The notes beneath the pieces were generated by a model, which saw nothing but the letters and a program-made list of their open reading frames with translations, was not told the DNA's origin and searched no databases. From Limnobacter parvus (GTDB lineage: Bacteria > Pseudomonadota > Gammaproteobacteria > Burkholderiales > Burkholderiaceae_B): DNA of 64,000 nt. Shown here one piece after another: positions 8,116 to 16,912 of this stretch (position 1 is the stretch's first letter; each line of letters starts with the position of its first letter). The stretch lies in assembly GCF_024623725.1 (NCBI RefSeq), contig NZ_JANKHG010000018.1:62001-126000 (forward strand), written 5' to 3'. The position numbers and the translations under genes are program-made.

Positions 8116-9918
8116 ATGGACCGTCGTCACTTTCTTCGAACCAGCCTTGCCGGCTTGTCATTGCCTGCCTTGGTGGCTTGCGGATCAGATGGTCTGAACC
8201 CAAACAACAGCGGCGATTCGTCGGGTTCTCCAAACCCGGTCACACCGGCTGAATCGGTCAACCAATTGTTGAACCCACAAGGTGCATTTCCATGGGGCGT
8301 GTCCAGTGGCGACCCCACAGACCAAGCCATCATTCTGTGGACCGCGCTTTCACCGCGAGAAGAATCGGTCGAACAAATTCCCGTGATGCTGGAGTACGTG
8401 CTGCTGGACGCACCACTGGCCGACATGGCGCAATGGGAAGCCAGGTTTGCGGAAGGCCCCATCAACCGCCTTGGTGAATTCATTGCATTTCGCGACCGCG
8501 ATTACACCGTAAAGGTAGACCTGGGTAACAAGGCTTTGTATGGCGACACACGGTTCATGCAAGGCGAGCTGCCTGAACTTGCAGGAAACCAAACGCTGCT
8601 TTACCGTTTCGTAGCGGGTAGCCAGCCCTCCAGAATAGGTCAGGCAAAAACACTGCCCAGCGGGCAGGTTGAATCGGTGAAGTTTGCCACCCTAAGCTGC
8701 TCGAACTACCCGGCCGGTTTGTTCTCGGTGTATGAAATGGTTCGCCGTGAACCGCTTGATTTTGTGGTGCACCTGGGCGACTACCTGTACGAAGGCGGTG
8801 GCGGCGGTGCTGACTTGATGCGCAATGGCATTGCACGCACCCCGAATCCGCAAAAGGAAATGGTAAGCCGCGAGGAATATGTTTTAAGGCATCAGCAGTA
8901 CAAAGCCGACCCCGAGCTTCAAGCCTTGCATGCAACCCACCCAATGATCGCTGTGTGGGATGACCATGAAATTACCAACGACGCTTACATCGACGGTGCT
9001 GAAAATCACCAGCCCGACGAAGGCGATTACCAGGAACGCAAAGCCACCGCCATACGCGCCTATTACAACTGGATGCCGTTGCGCGAACGCTTCCCGCGCG
9101 ATGAAAACACACTGGCACCCGACCCGCGCGAAGTCATTTACCGCGACTTTCAAATCGGCGATTTGTGCAGCTTGATCATGCTGGACACCCGCATTGTGGG
9201 CCGCGACAAGCAAGCTGAAATCATGGCGGTTGATCCCGATCGCTTTAACCCCAACCGCCAACTTCTGGGGTTCGAGCAGCGCCGCTGGCTCAGCGACCGG
9301 CTTTTTGAATCGAAACAGCGCAACAGCGTATGGACCGTGTTGGGCCAGCAGGTCATGTTTGGTCAACTCAACATTCTGGAAGCACCACAAATTGAATTGC
9401 TGGATCAAAAATTACTGGGCAATTTGGTCAGTATCAACATGGACCAATGGGACGGCTACGTGGCCGAGCGCAACCGCGTGTTCAATTTCATCAAAGACAT
9501 CGGCATTGAAAACCTGGTGGTGTTGACTGGCGACATTCACACAAGCTGGGCGATTGAACTGTATGAAAACCCGATTGCCCTGATTGGTGGCAACCAGCTT
9601 CAACGCAGCCTGGGCGTTGAAATTGTAACCCCCTCTGTCACCTCATCGGGCTTTCCCGACGAAGTGGCCGACCTGGTGTCAACATTGCTTCCTTTGATCA
9701 ACCCGCACATCAAATACAGCGAATTGAAAACCAAAGGCTTCGCCTTGATTGACATGCAGCGCGAGCAAATGAACGTGACCTGGAAGTACGCACAAAGCAT
9801 TACCGATGAATCATTGATTGGCGTTGAAAACGAAGCCATGCGCAAATCGTTCACAGTTCAGCGCGGCACCAACCGGTTTGAAGGTGCATTGCCACTGAAT
9901 ATTCCGCTGCCTTTTTAA
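8116..9918 (+). CDS. PhoD-type alkaline phosphatase, Tat-exported lipoprotein-like
   Basis: The 600-residue product starts with a twin-arginine segment D-R-R-H-F-L-R followed by a hydrophobic stretch ending L-V-A-C-G, so it has both a Tat motif and a possible lipobox. Family motifs are present: L-S-C-S-N (about residue 195), H-L-G-D-Y-L-Y-E-G-G, V-W-D-D-H-E-I-T-N-D (about 283), L-D-T-R, and V-L-T-G-D-I-H-T-S-W (about 470). These are metal ligands of PhoD phosphatases/phosphodiesterases, which usually use Ca2+ and Fe3+. It probably releases phosphate from organic esters outside the inner membrane. No convincing Pho box was found upstream. Confidence 0.92.
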   Translation: MDRRHFLRTSLAGLSLPALVACGSDGLNPNNSGDSSGSPNPVTPAESVNQLLNPQGAFPWGVSSGDPTDQAIILWTALSPREESVEQIPVMLEYVLLDAPLADMAQWEARFAEGPINRLGEFIAFRDRDYTVKVDLGNKALYGDTRFMQGELPELAGNQTLLYRFVAGSQPSRIGQAKTLPSGQVESVKFATLSCSNYPAGLFSVYEMVRREPLDFVVHLGDYLYEGGGGGADLMRNGIARTPNPQKEMVSREEYVLRHQQYKADPELQALHATHPMIAVWDDHEITNDAYIDGAENHQPDEGDYQERKATAIRAYYNWMPLRERFPRDENTLAPDPREVIYRDFQIGDLCSLIMLDTRIVGRDKQAEIMAVDPDRFNPNRQLLGFEQRRWLSDRLFESKQRNSVWTVLGQQVMFGQLNILEAPQIELLDQKLLGNLVSINMDQWDGYVAERNRVFNFIKDIGIENLVVLTGDIHTSWAIELYENPIALIGGNQLQRSLGVEIVTPSVTSSGFPDEVADLVSTLLPLINPHIKYSELKTKGFALIDMQREQMNVTWKYAQSITDESLIGVENEAMRKSFTVQRGTNRFEGALPLNIPLPF

Positions 9919-9960
9919 TATGAAGTATGATTGGTTTTTCTGATCAACAATTCGGACACA

Positions 9961-10623
9961 TTGAAAACCATTATTGTCGCCAGCCGCAAAGGTGGCGTTG
10001 GCAAAAGCACGGTCTGCATCAACCTAGCCGTCAATGCCCTGCAATCGACCAAAAAGAAAGTGGCGCTGCTCGACCTGGATCCCCAACGTTCGCTGGGTGT
10101 GTGGTTTGATGCGCGCAAGTCCAACCCCGAGGTTAAAAGCAAACGATTAAGCTTGATCGAAAGTGACAAGGCCGACTTTGCACTGGAGCTGGAACACCTG
10201 AAAGACAGCGGCCATGAATTTGTTTTTATTGACACGCCACCCATCGACAAAGCATGGCTGGCCCGCGTGATGGCTTTCAGTGATTTGTTGGTAATTCCTA
10301 CCAAAGCGAGCCTGTTCGACATGGCCGCAGTGGTTCCAACCATTGAAGCCGCCACTCAGAAAAATATTCCAGTTCGATGGCTGCTGTCGGGTGTTGTTTT
10401 GCCCAGGGCAGAAGTAAAAGCGGTGGCTGAGGAATTGCTTAAAATCGCGAAGGTTTGCCCAGGCGTTGTGAAAGAACTCAGCGATGTGGTGCGAGCAACC
10501 CAGGCGGGGCTTGGCATATCCGAATTCAATCCGGAAAGCCCGGCCAGCCGAGCTTATTACCTGAATTGGCTCGACATTGAACTGGAGTTGTCAAAAACCA
10601 GTCGCTTTAAACACAACTTCTGA
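9961..10623 (+). CDS. ParA/MinD-like ATPase without a ParB partner
   Basis: The product has about 220 residues if translation starts at the TTG at 9961 (M-K-T-I-I-V-A-S); an in-frame TTG at 9931 adds ten residues. It carries the deviant Walker A motif R-K-G-G-V-G-K-S-T, Walker A' L-D-L-D-P-Q, and the Walker B-like F-V-F-I-D-T-P-P. This is the ParA superfamily that positions plasmids, chromosomes or large complexes. There is no parB, parS-like repeat or replication gene nearby, so it is an orphan. It sits between two exported phosphoesterase genes on the same strand. The start is uncertain because no ATG is in frame. Confidence 0.8.
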   Translation: MKTIIVASRKGGVGKSTVCINLAVNALQSTKKKVALLDLDPQRSLGVWFDARKSNPEVKSKRLSLIESDKADFALELEHLKDSGHEFVFIDTPPIDKAWLARVMAFSDLLVIPTKASLFDMAAVVPTIEAATQKNIPVRWLLSGVVLPRAEVKAVAEELLKIAKVCPGVVKELSDVVRATQAGLGISEFNPESPASRAYYLNWLDIELELSKTSRFKHNF

Positions 10624-10752
10624 ACAGCCACATGACAACTCGGTGTCGATTCATATAGACACCCAGTTCGAATCGAGTTCGCGCAAGCCGGAGTATCAAG
10701 TCTACTTACCAGGAAACTTTTCGGTTTCACCCAGCAGCATAGGCACATTCTC

Positions 10753-12000
10753 ATGATTCACCGCGCGTACTTTTCGTTTGCCCTTTTTGCTTTGCTCGGC
10801 CTGGGTGCCTGCTCCAGCGACAGCTTGAACAACGAGAACGGATCGAACCAAGCACCAACAGTCAACCCCAGCCAAGGGGCCACTGCATCCAGAGCCTTTG
10901 GTGGATTTCCTGTGCCTGCTGCTTTGCCTGTGAATGAAGGCATCTGGATGGCCGGCGACCTGCATGTGCACACCAACTACAGCACCGACGCATCCAATCG
11001 CCCGATGAATGAGGTCATTGCAATTGCAAAATCAAACGGACTTGATTACCTGGGTGTGACTGACCACGACAACCAGGTCAACGGCGATTTGGCGAACAAC
11101 ACTTGGGCCGATCCTGACTATAAATCAGACGATGAACTGGTGGTGTTGTACGGCGCTGAATGGACCACGGGCAAGGGCCACGCCAACACTTTTTCCGCAA
11201 GTCCGTACGACCATCAAGCCTTGTATGCGGTGCGCGATGGCCAAAGTATCGAGGTTCAACAAGTGGTCAACTCATTGGGCATTCACTTCTCTGCCAACCA
11301 CCCTGCCTCGGGCGACCCATGGGGATATGGCTACGATGTGGTGCGTTCCATCGAGGTTTGGCAATCGGCGGTGTGGTTACTCAACACCAATGCACAAACC
11401 ATTTGGGATGATCAAATTCGAACAGGTCGACGAATGACTGGGCGCGGTGGCAGCGATTCCCACCATGGTTATATCAAGTCATTTCCAACGCGAATCGACC
11501 CCAACAACTTTCAACCCTTTGTGAATGCCATGGGCACGCCGACCACCTGGGTTCGCGCCCGCGAAAAAACCGGTGAAGCCGTGGTTGAGGCCTTGAATGC
11601 CGGTCGTGTTTCCATCTCCGCAACCCCACGGTCTCCAAGACTGGTACTGACTGCTTCATCGAAATCTGATGGCAATTATGATTTGGGCATGGGAGACAAC
11701 CTGGAACTGACTGAAGACAGGGAAGTTCAACTCAAAATTGACTTGGAGAACATCCAGTTTCAACCCAAGTTTTACCGAGCCAATGTGATTCGGGATGGTT
11801 CTGTTTTAACAAGCATGAACATATTGCCGGGCCAAACCAGCGTGTCGTTTACCGATCAGCCCGGCGCGAATACGAGAACCTACTACCGGGTCACCATGGA
11901 AGGTGTGGCCACACCGCTGGCCAATGCACCTGGATCATTCATACCCAACTTGCCCATGGTCGCCATCAGCAACCCGATTTACATCAATTATCAGGACTGA
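10753..12000 (+). CDS. Exported PHP-domain metallohydrolase, lipoprotein (CehA/McbA-like)
   Basis: The 415-residue product begins with a lipoprotein signal ending L-G-L-G-A-C-S-S. PHP-type metal ligands follow: D-L-H-V-H-T-N-Y-S (about residue 73), V-T-D-H-D-N, G-A-E-W-T-T, S-A-N-H-P-A and G-R-G-G-S-D-S-H-H-G. This matches the CehA/McbA-type phosphoesterase-like family, whose members hydrolyse varied esters including carbamates. The C-terminal third looks like a beta-rich domain. The real substrate is unknown; the surrounding phosphatase genes suggest a phosphoester. It is probably anchored at the outer membrane or cell surface. Confidence 0.85.
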   Translation: MIHRAYFSFALFALLGLGACSSDSLNNENGSNQAPTVNPSQGATASRAFGGFPVPAALPVNEGIWMAGDLHVHTNYSTDASNRPMNEVIAIAKSNGLDYLGVTDHDNQVNGDLANNTWADPDYKSDDELVVLYGAEWTTGKGHANTFSASPYDHQALYAVRDGQSIEVQQVVNSLGIHFSANHPASGDPWGYGYDVVRSIEVWQSAVWLLNTNAQTIWDDQIRTGRRMTGRGGSDSHHGYIKSFPTRIDPNNFQPFVNAMGTPTTWVRAREKTGEAVVEALNAGRVSISATPRSPRLVLTASSKSDGNYDLGMGDNLELTEDREVQLKIDLENIQFQPKFYRANVIRDGSVLTSMNILPGQTSVSFTDQPGANTRTYYRVTMEGVATPLANAPGSFIPNLPMVAISNPIYINYQD

Positions 12001-12103
12001 ATGACATGTCATCTTGAGGAAACACTCGCTAAAATACGTATGTGGACTTTCACCAAACAATGTCGAAGCAACTAAAATCACGATCCGTTTCTGGAGAATT
12101 TTT

Positions 12104-12277
12104 ATGCAAGACCTGATCAAAGAACTGAAAGTTGCCCGACAATCCATCGAACGCGCCATTGACACCGCCAAAGAAAAGCCCGTGGCCGAACGCACAGTAA
12201 AAGACCTCAAAGAAGTTCAATCAATCATTGAATCGGTGATTCGCCGAAACAAAGCCGAAATGGGCAAACATCAATAA
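12104..12277 (+). CDS. Small helical conserved-looking protein (57 aa)
   Basis: This short frame encodes 57 highly charged residues with strong helical character and no cysteine. It has a good TGGAGA site at 12092-12097 before the ATG. I do not recognise a family. Its 3' end overlaps the convergent PPK2 gene by 7 bases. The ribosome site and the regular charge pattern argue that it is real. Confidence 0.6.
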   Translation: MQDLIKELKVARQSIERAIDTAKEKPVAERTVKDLKEVQSIIESVIRRNKAEMGKHQ

Positions 12278-13158
12278 ATCTCGGGCACATACATCCATTC
12301 CGGAACAGGTTGCCGGTAGTAGTCAGGGTTTCTCACCCTTGCAGGCAAATCAACACCGGTTTGGGCTACCTCGGTGTACGGCACGGTGCTGAGCAAATGC
12401 GAAATGCAATTCAGACGAGCCCGTTTCTTGTCATTGGCTCGAATCACCCACCACGGTGCGAAGTCGGAATGGGTTCTTTCCAGCACTTCTTCTTTTGCTT
12501 TGGTATACGCCTCCCAACGCTTTCTGCTTTCCAAATCCATGGGGCTGAGCTTCCACTGCTTCATGGGGTCCTGAATTCGGGCCTGAAACCGTGTGTGTTG
12601 CTCTTCATCGGTAATCGAAAACCAGTATTTGATAATTTGAACGCCTGAACCCACCAGCATCTTTTCAAATTCAGGCACTGTTCTGAAAAACTCCTGAACC
12701 TCAGCTTCCGAGCAAAAGCCCATCACCCGTTCCACACCACCCCGGTTGTACCAACTGCGATCGAACAACACCATTTCACCCGCTGCGGGCAAATGCTGCA
12801 CATAGCGCTGAAAATACCATTGGGTTTTTTCTCGGCTGTTGGGCGCAGGCAATGCCGCCACTCGGCACACGCGCGGGTTCAGCCTTTGGGTAATCCGCTT
12901 GATGGCGCCGCCTTTACCGGCCGCATCCCGCCCCTCGAAAATCACGACCAATTTGTGCCCGGTGGCAACCACCCATTCTTGCAGCTTCACCAACTCACGT
13001 TGTAATTCAAACAAGTGGGTGAAGTAACTACGCCTTGCTTTGTGCTGCTCTTCTGACAAGTCAATGGCCAGGTCGAATGACAAATCCTCGAGCGACAATT
13101 CGAGTTCTTCATCCAGGCTGTCGAGAAATTCTTCTGCAAGTTTCATGGATTCATTCAT
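12271..13158 (-). CDS. ppk2: Polyphosphate kinase 2 (PPK2)
   Basis: The product (about 295 residues from the ATG at 13158) has the PPK2 P-loop F-E-G-R-D-A-A-G-K-G-G-A-I-K-R, the substrate motif L-P-A-P, and Walker B with lid F-D-R-S-W-Y-N-R-G-G-V-E-R-V-M-G. It ends in the typical D-P-x-K-x-W-K-L-S-x-x-D region and a Y-V-P-E-I-Y tail. It moves phosphate between polyphosphate and nucleotides in the cytoplasm. The start is uncertain: ATG codons at 13173 and 13146 and the longer frame to 13236 are alternatives, none with a strong ribosome site. It lies among phosphatase genes. Confidence 0.93.
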   Translation of the reverse strand: MNESMKLAEEFLDSLDEELELSLEDLSFDLAIDLSEEQHKARRSYFTHLFELQRELVKLQEWVVATGHKLVVIFEGRDAAGKGGAIKRITQRLNPRVCRVAALPAPNSREKTQWYFQRYVQHLPAAGEMVLFDRSWYNRGGVERVMGFCSEAEVQEFFRTVPEFEKMLVGSGVQIIKYWFSITDEEQHTRFQARIQDPMKQWKLSPMDLESRKRWEAYTKAKEEVLERTHSDFAPWWVIRANDKKRARLNCISHLLSTVPYTEVAQTGVDLPARVRNPDYYRQPVPEWMYVPEIY

Positions 13159-13247
13159 TGGCTGACCCACCATCAAAAAGGAATAGTTTGAAGCATCGTA
13201 GCACCACTCGGTTTCAAATAAACACAAGGCGATCATGACGTATTTTT

Positions 13248-13268
13248 GACTTGTCTTGCTGACAAGTC
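13248..13268. promoter_or_regulatory. Inverted repeat between divergent ppk2 and phosphatase genes
   Basis: GACTTGTC-TTGCT-GACAAGTC is a perfect 8-bp inverted repeat in the gap between ppk2 and the purple acid phosphatase-like gene, about 55 bases before the latter. A second small palindrome, GAAGCT-GA-AGCTTC, follows at 13273-13286. The position suits a shared operator; no regulator is known. Confidence 0.35.
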
Positions 13269-13322
13269 CCTCGAAGCTGAAGCTTCACACTCGCAGTACC
13301 AATGGGATCACCGGGAGTAATC

Positions 13323-14930
13323 ATGAGCACTGAATCATTTGGCAACCGACGCAAATTTTTGAAGCTGGGTGCAAGCGTGCCTGTCATCAGTTTGGCGGCA
13401 GCTTGCGGGTCGGAAAACAACCCGCAGTTGGCCAGCAACCCGAACCCTTCACCAACCCAACCCACGGAAACACCTGGGGTGGGCAACCCTGTTACACCGC
13501 CAAATGTAGTAGTGCCTGCCAGCCACCCGCCACGGGGCGTACACGCCGCCTTGTTCAACGACGCATCGACCTCGCGGGCCCTGTGCTGGTTCACCGATGG
13601 CCTCGACTGCCCAGCCACGGAAATTCAATGGGGCCCCGTGCCTGCGGGCATGTCGCTTACGGATGCAAAAAACGCATTGGCAAACCCGCTTCCCAACAGC
13701 GCAATGGCCTCCACCACACAAACCACAGGGCTTGAGAATCAAACCCACAAAGTGGTGGTGAATGGCATCGATCCAGACCAGGCGTTCAGGTACCGCGTCG
13801 GCTCGAGTGAAAGTGGCTGGTCAGAAGTGTTCGTGATTGACCCCACGCCAAAAGCCGACGAAACCTGGACCATGATTCACTTTGGTGATCACGGAATTGG
13901 TGAATTGCCGCAACGATTGACTGCTGAAATCATGAAACCCCAGCACCAGCACGACTTGCTGTTGTTGGCTGGCGACCTTTGTTATGCCGACGGCAACCAG
14001 CCCATTTGGGACACCTGGTTTAATCAGAACCAAGCCTTGCTGGCAACTACCACAACGATGGCAGTGCCCGGCAATCACGAGAACAAAGACAATGTAGCGG
14101 CCGACGTGCCCCTGCTGCCGCTTAAAGATTACGCCTTTAACAACCGATTCAACCAACCTGGCGAAGTGTCGTTCTTCTCATTCGATTACAACCGGGTGCA
14201 TTTTTTCGGCTTCACAGGTGGTGCATTCCTGGAAGACGGAAAAATTCTGAAAGAACTGGCCACACTGGAAGCCGACCTGGCAGTGGCAGCAGTTCGCCGG
14301 GCCTTGGGTCAAATCGATTTCATCGTGGTTTTTCAGCACTACACCATCTGGACCGACCAGGAGGGCCGCGCACCAGGCAACCCCACGCTGATCGCAGTTG
14401 AAGATCAAATCCTTTTGCGCTATGGCGTGGACCTTGTGCTTTGCGGCCACGACCATGTGTACCAGCGCTCCAAACCCATGGTGCTTGGGCAAGCCAACCC
14501 CTTGGGTTACATTCAGGTGATGACTGGCACAGGCGGCCAATCCATCCGTGAATTTGAGCCCAATATTTCTGCATGGTCGGAGAAGCATTTTGTGGGCCTT
14601 GGTTTTAGCAAGTACACCATCAGCCCCGGAAAAATTATCAGCCAGTATTTCGGTACTCCACCCATCAGCGACGAAGACCGCAGCCGGGTTGTGCATGAAT
14701 CGCTTGATTCCAACTTTGAGCTGATCGACGAATTTGAAATCACACCGCGACCGCTGCGTTTGGCCAAATCGTTTGTAAAGCCCCCGCGCACAGAAACCGA
14801 GTTGGCCCAAGCGCACGATTGGCCTGCGATTTACGCGCACACATTGGCCCGAAATTGCGCGCATGAGCCAGCGGCTCCGCGGGGTTTCCTGCATAAGTAT
14901 CAAAGGGCGTATCCCAACTTGATGGGTTAA
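13323..14930 (+). CDS. Purple acid phosphatase-like metallophosphoesterase, Tat-exported
   Basis: The 535-residue product has a twin-arginine signal (N-R-R-K-F-L-K followed by a hydrophobic segment ending A-A-A-C-G, a possible lipobox). After a proline-rich linker come a fibronectin-like N-terminal domain and the metallophosphoesterase core with H-F-G-D-H-G, L-A-G-D-L-C-Y-A-D-G, V-P-G-N-H-E-N, F-Q-H-Y and C-G-H-D-H-V-Y-Q-R. These are the dinuclear metal ligands of purple acid phosphatases. The ATG at 13323 follows GGGAG. It should release phosphate from organic esters outside the cytoplasm. It is divergent from ppk2 and ends at a clear terminator. Confidence 0.9.
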   Translation: MSTESFGNRRKFLKLGASVPVISLAAACGSENNPQLASNPNPSPTQPTETPGVGNPVTPPNVVVPASHPPRGVHAALFNDASTSRALCWFTDGLDCPATEIQWGPVPAGMSLTDAKNALANPLPNSAMASTTQTTGLENQTHKVVVNGIDPDQAFRYRVGSSESGWSEVFVIDPTPKADETWTMIHFGDHGIGELPQRLTAEIMKPQHQHDLLLLAGDLCYADGNQPIWDTWFNQNQALLATTTTMAVPGNHENKDNVAADVPLLPLKDYAFNNRFNQPGEVSFFSFDYNRVHFFGFTGGAFLEDGKILKELATLEADLAVAAVRRALGQIDFIVVFQHYTIWTDQEGRAPGNPTLIAVEDQILLRYGVDLVLCGHDHVYQRSKPMVLGQANPLGYIQVMTGTGGQSIREFEPNISAWSEKHFVGLGFSKYTISPGKIISQYFGTPPISDEDRSRVVHESLDSNFELIDEFEITPRPLRLAKSFVKPPRTETELAQAHDWPAIYAHTLARNCAHEPAAPRGFLHKYQRAYPNLMG

Positions 14931-14945
14931 GAAGCAGGCCCGATG

Positions 14946-14979
14946 ACAGGTGCTGAATAAGTTTATAAGCACCTGTTTT
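14946..14979 (+). terminator. Rho-independent terminator
   Basis: A 9-bp stem ACAGGTGCT / AGCACCTGT (14946-14954 with 14968-14976) with a 13-base A/T-rich loop runs into a short T tract. It lies 16 bases after the stop of the phosphatase gene. Confidence 0.8.
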
Positions 14980-15054
14980 CCCTCGCTTTTCCGTGCCTAA
15001 CACACCAAGGCAGGTCGATAGACTGGTTTCATCGCCACCTCTATATGCACCGCC

Positions 15055-16122
15055 ATGAAACAACTCAGCCAGAAAGCACACGCCGCCGCCTTCCATGCGG
15101 AATTTTTCGGCAACACCACCCAGAAGCGCTTTGTGCTGGGCATCAACGAGTTTGCCGATGCGGTTGCTGACAAAGCAAATCTGGATGGTTTCATCGACGA
15201 ATACACCACCGCCACCGAGTACCGTGGCAAACCAATAGTGAAGTTGAACGAAGTACCCGCGGGCAGCATGGTGATTTCCACGGTTACACAAGCACGACCA
15301 AAAACAGCAATGAACAAACTGCTGCGCTTGAATGGTGTGGTGTCCATGGATTATTTTGCAGTGGCGGATGCCAGCCACTTTCAGCTGCCACAGGTTGAAG
15401 CATTGGCCGAAACACAAGCAAAATACGCGGCGGCTCCAGAAAAATTTGAGTGGGTGCGCGAGCTGTTTGCCGATCAGGAATCGCGTGAAGTGTTCAACCG
15501 CGTGATGGAATTCCGTTTGAATGCCAACCTGCGCGCCATGCGCTTTTTCGATTACACCGCCGATCAGCAGTACTTTGAGCCTTTCGTAAGGTTTGCACCC
15601 GGCGAGGTGTTCGTGGACGGTGGTGGCTTCGATGGTTACACCACCGAAGAATTCATCAAACGCTGCCCCAACTATGGTGGCGTGCATTTTTTTGAACCCA
15701 CACCAAGTACCTTGAGCGCCGCCAAAACCAAACTGGCCGCACACAGCAAGATTGAATTTCACCCGGTGGGTTTGTTCAATGAAAAGCAGACCTTGTCGTT
15801 TGACGCAAGCGCAGGCTCGGCCTGCAGAATTTCAGAAAGTGGATCAGTGAAAATCGATGTCGACACTTTGGACAACCGCACCACCGAATCAGTCAGCTTC
15901 ATCAAGCTGGACCTGGAAGGCGCAGAGCCCAAAGCGCTGGAAGGCATGAAATGGCACATTCAGGAAGACCACCCAAAACTGGCTGTGGCCGTGTACCACG
16001 ACCCGGCACATTTCTGGCAAGTACCTGAAATTGTTTTGGGCGTTCGCAGCGACTACAAAGTGTATTTGCGCCACTACACCGAAGGCTGGACAGAAACCGT
16101 GATGTTTTTTATTCCCTGCTAA
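15055..16122 (+). CDS. FkbM family methyltransferase
   Basis: The 355-residue product has an S-adenosylmethionine-binding fold in its C-terminal half: G-E-V-F-V-D-G-G-G-F-D-G-Y-T (motif I, about residue 183), H-F-F-E-P-T-P, then S-F-I-K-L-D-L-E-G-A-E (about 280), the FkbM signature. The N-terminal 170 residues are not a known domain and contain V-D-Y/E-W-rich segments found in longer bacterial FkbM proteins. It probably methylates a sugar or small metabolite. There is no glycosyltransferase next to it, so the substrate is unknown. Confidence 0.85.
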   Translation: MKQLSQKAHAAAFHAEFFGNTTQKRFVLGINEFADAVADKANLDGFIDEYTTATEYRGKPIVKLNEVPAGSMVISTVTQARPKTAMNKLLRLNGVVSMDYFAVADASHFQLPQVEALAETQAKYAAAPEKFEWVRELFADQESREVFNRVMEFRLNANLRAMRFFDYTADQQYFEPFVRFAPGEVFVDGGGFDGYTTEEFIKRCPNYGGVHFFEPTPSTLSAAKTKLAAHSKIEFHPVGLFNEKQTLSFDASAGSACRISESGSVKIDVDTLDNRTTESVSFIKLDLEGAEPKALEGMKWHIQEDHPKLAVAVYHDPAHFWQVPEIVLGVRSDYKVYLRHYTEGWTETVMFFIPC

Positions 16123-16136
16123 ACCAGCGAATACAT

Positions 16137-16898
16137 TCACCCACCATAGGTTTCTAGCAGGTAAGCCACAATCGCCCTGGATTCGAACATGGACTTGCCC
16201 GTGTTCGGGTCTTCCAGATAGGGCACCATCATCTTGTTGGTTTTCGCCAAAAACTGCTCGCGCTTGCCACCCTTGACCGGGTTGTATTCGCCCACCGCAG
16301 CGTGCACGCCGTTCACGCCCATGTCCGCAAACTGTTCCTTGCCCAAATTCACCAGGTGGTAAGGAATTTCCAGTTCACACAACACTTCCCGAACAGGCCT
16401 GCAAAATGGCGAGGCCTCAAAGCTGTACAGGGTCAACATTTGCTCAGGCTGTTTGGAAGGGCGCACTTTGGTGCCTGCGCCCAAACCCAGAGCCGAATTG
16501 GCCAAGCTTGAAACTGCTTGGGGCAACGCCGCTTTGACACGAACTGGCACCTCACGCTTGGCGTAGGTTTTGTAAAGGTATTCAATAATGTCGCCGGATT
16601 CGTAAAGCTTCACGCCGGTGTTGTCGTCGATTAAAAACGGAAACTGAGCCTTTCCACCCTGCTCCAGAACCTCCGGACGAAAACGCGTACCACCTTTCGG
16701 GCAAGGGTATATGTCGGCATCCAGCCCCAGCTCGGTCAGCGTTTCGCGCACCAAGCGGCAATAGGGGCAGCTTTCGAATTCATACAGTTTCAACGCTTTT
16801 TCGGGTTGAACTGCAGCAGGCTCAGTCACTACCATGCCTTGCCAACCACGCAAGGTTGAAGCCGCTGTGGCCAGGGCCACTCTGAACAGGTGATTCAT
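16137..16898 (-). CDS. Tandem thioredoxin-fold (GST N-terminal domain-like) protein
   Basis: The 253-residue product holds two thioredoxin-like domains in a row. The first has C-P-Y-C (residues about 48-51) and the second has S-P-F-C-R at the matching place; each is followed by a P-F/Y-L-x-D segment and a Y/F-E-S motif typical of glutathione S-transferase N-terminal domains. No all-helical GST C-terminal domain is present. The ATG at 16898 follows GAAGGAAG. It may be a glutaredoxin-like thiol enzyme. It lies just after a DMT permease gene on the same strand. Confidence 0.8.
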   Translation of the reverse strand: MNHLFRVALATAASTLRGWQGMVVTEPAAVQPEKALKLYEFESCPYCRLVRETLTELGLDADIYPCPKGGTRFRPEVLEQGGKAQFPFLIDDNTGVKLYESGDIIEYLYKTYAKREVPVRVKAALPQAVSSLANSALGLGAGTKVRPSKQPEQMLTLYSFEASPFCRPVREVLCELEIPYHLVNLGKEQFADMGVNGVHAAVGEYNPVKGGKREQFLAKTNKMMVPYLEDPNTGKSMFESRAIVAYLLETYGG

Positions 16899-16912
16899 TT
16901 TTCTTCCTTCAA

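Noticed and set aside
10642-10663. GGTGTC-n10-GACACC hairpin between the ParA and PHP genes
   Set aside because: The stem is only 6 bp, without a T tract, and it is not at a clear promoter position; it may be chance.
12001-12012. ATGACATGTCAT palindrome after the PHP gene
   Set aside because: A 12-base palindrome is expected by chance at this scale, and no promoter pair could be aligned with it.
13230-13270. Pho box upstream of the purple acid phosphatase-like gene
   Set aside because: GTCA cores occur at irregular spacing; the perfect inverted repeat is a better reading of these bases.
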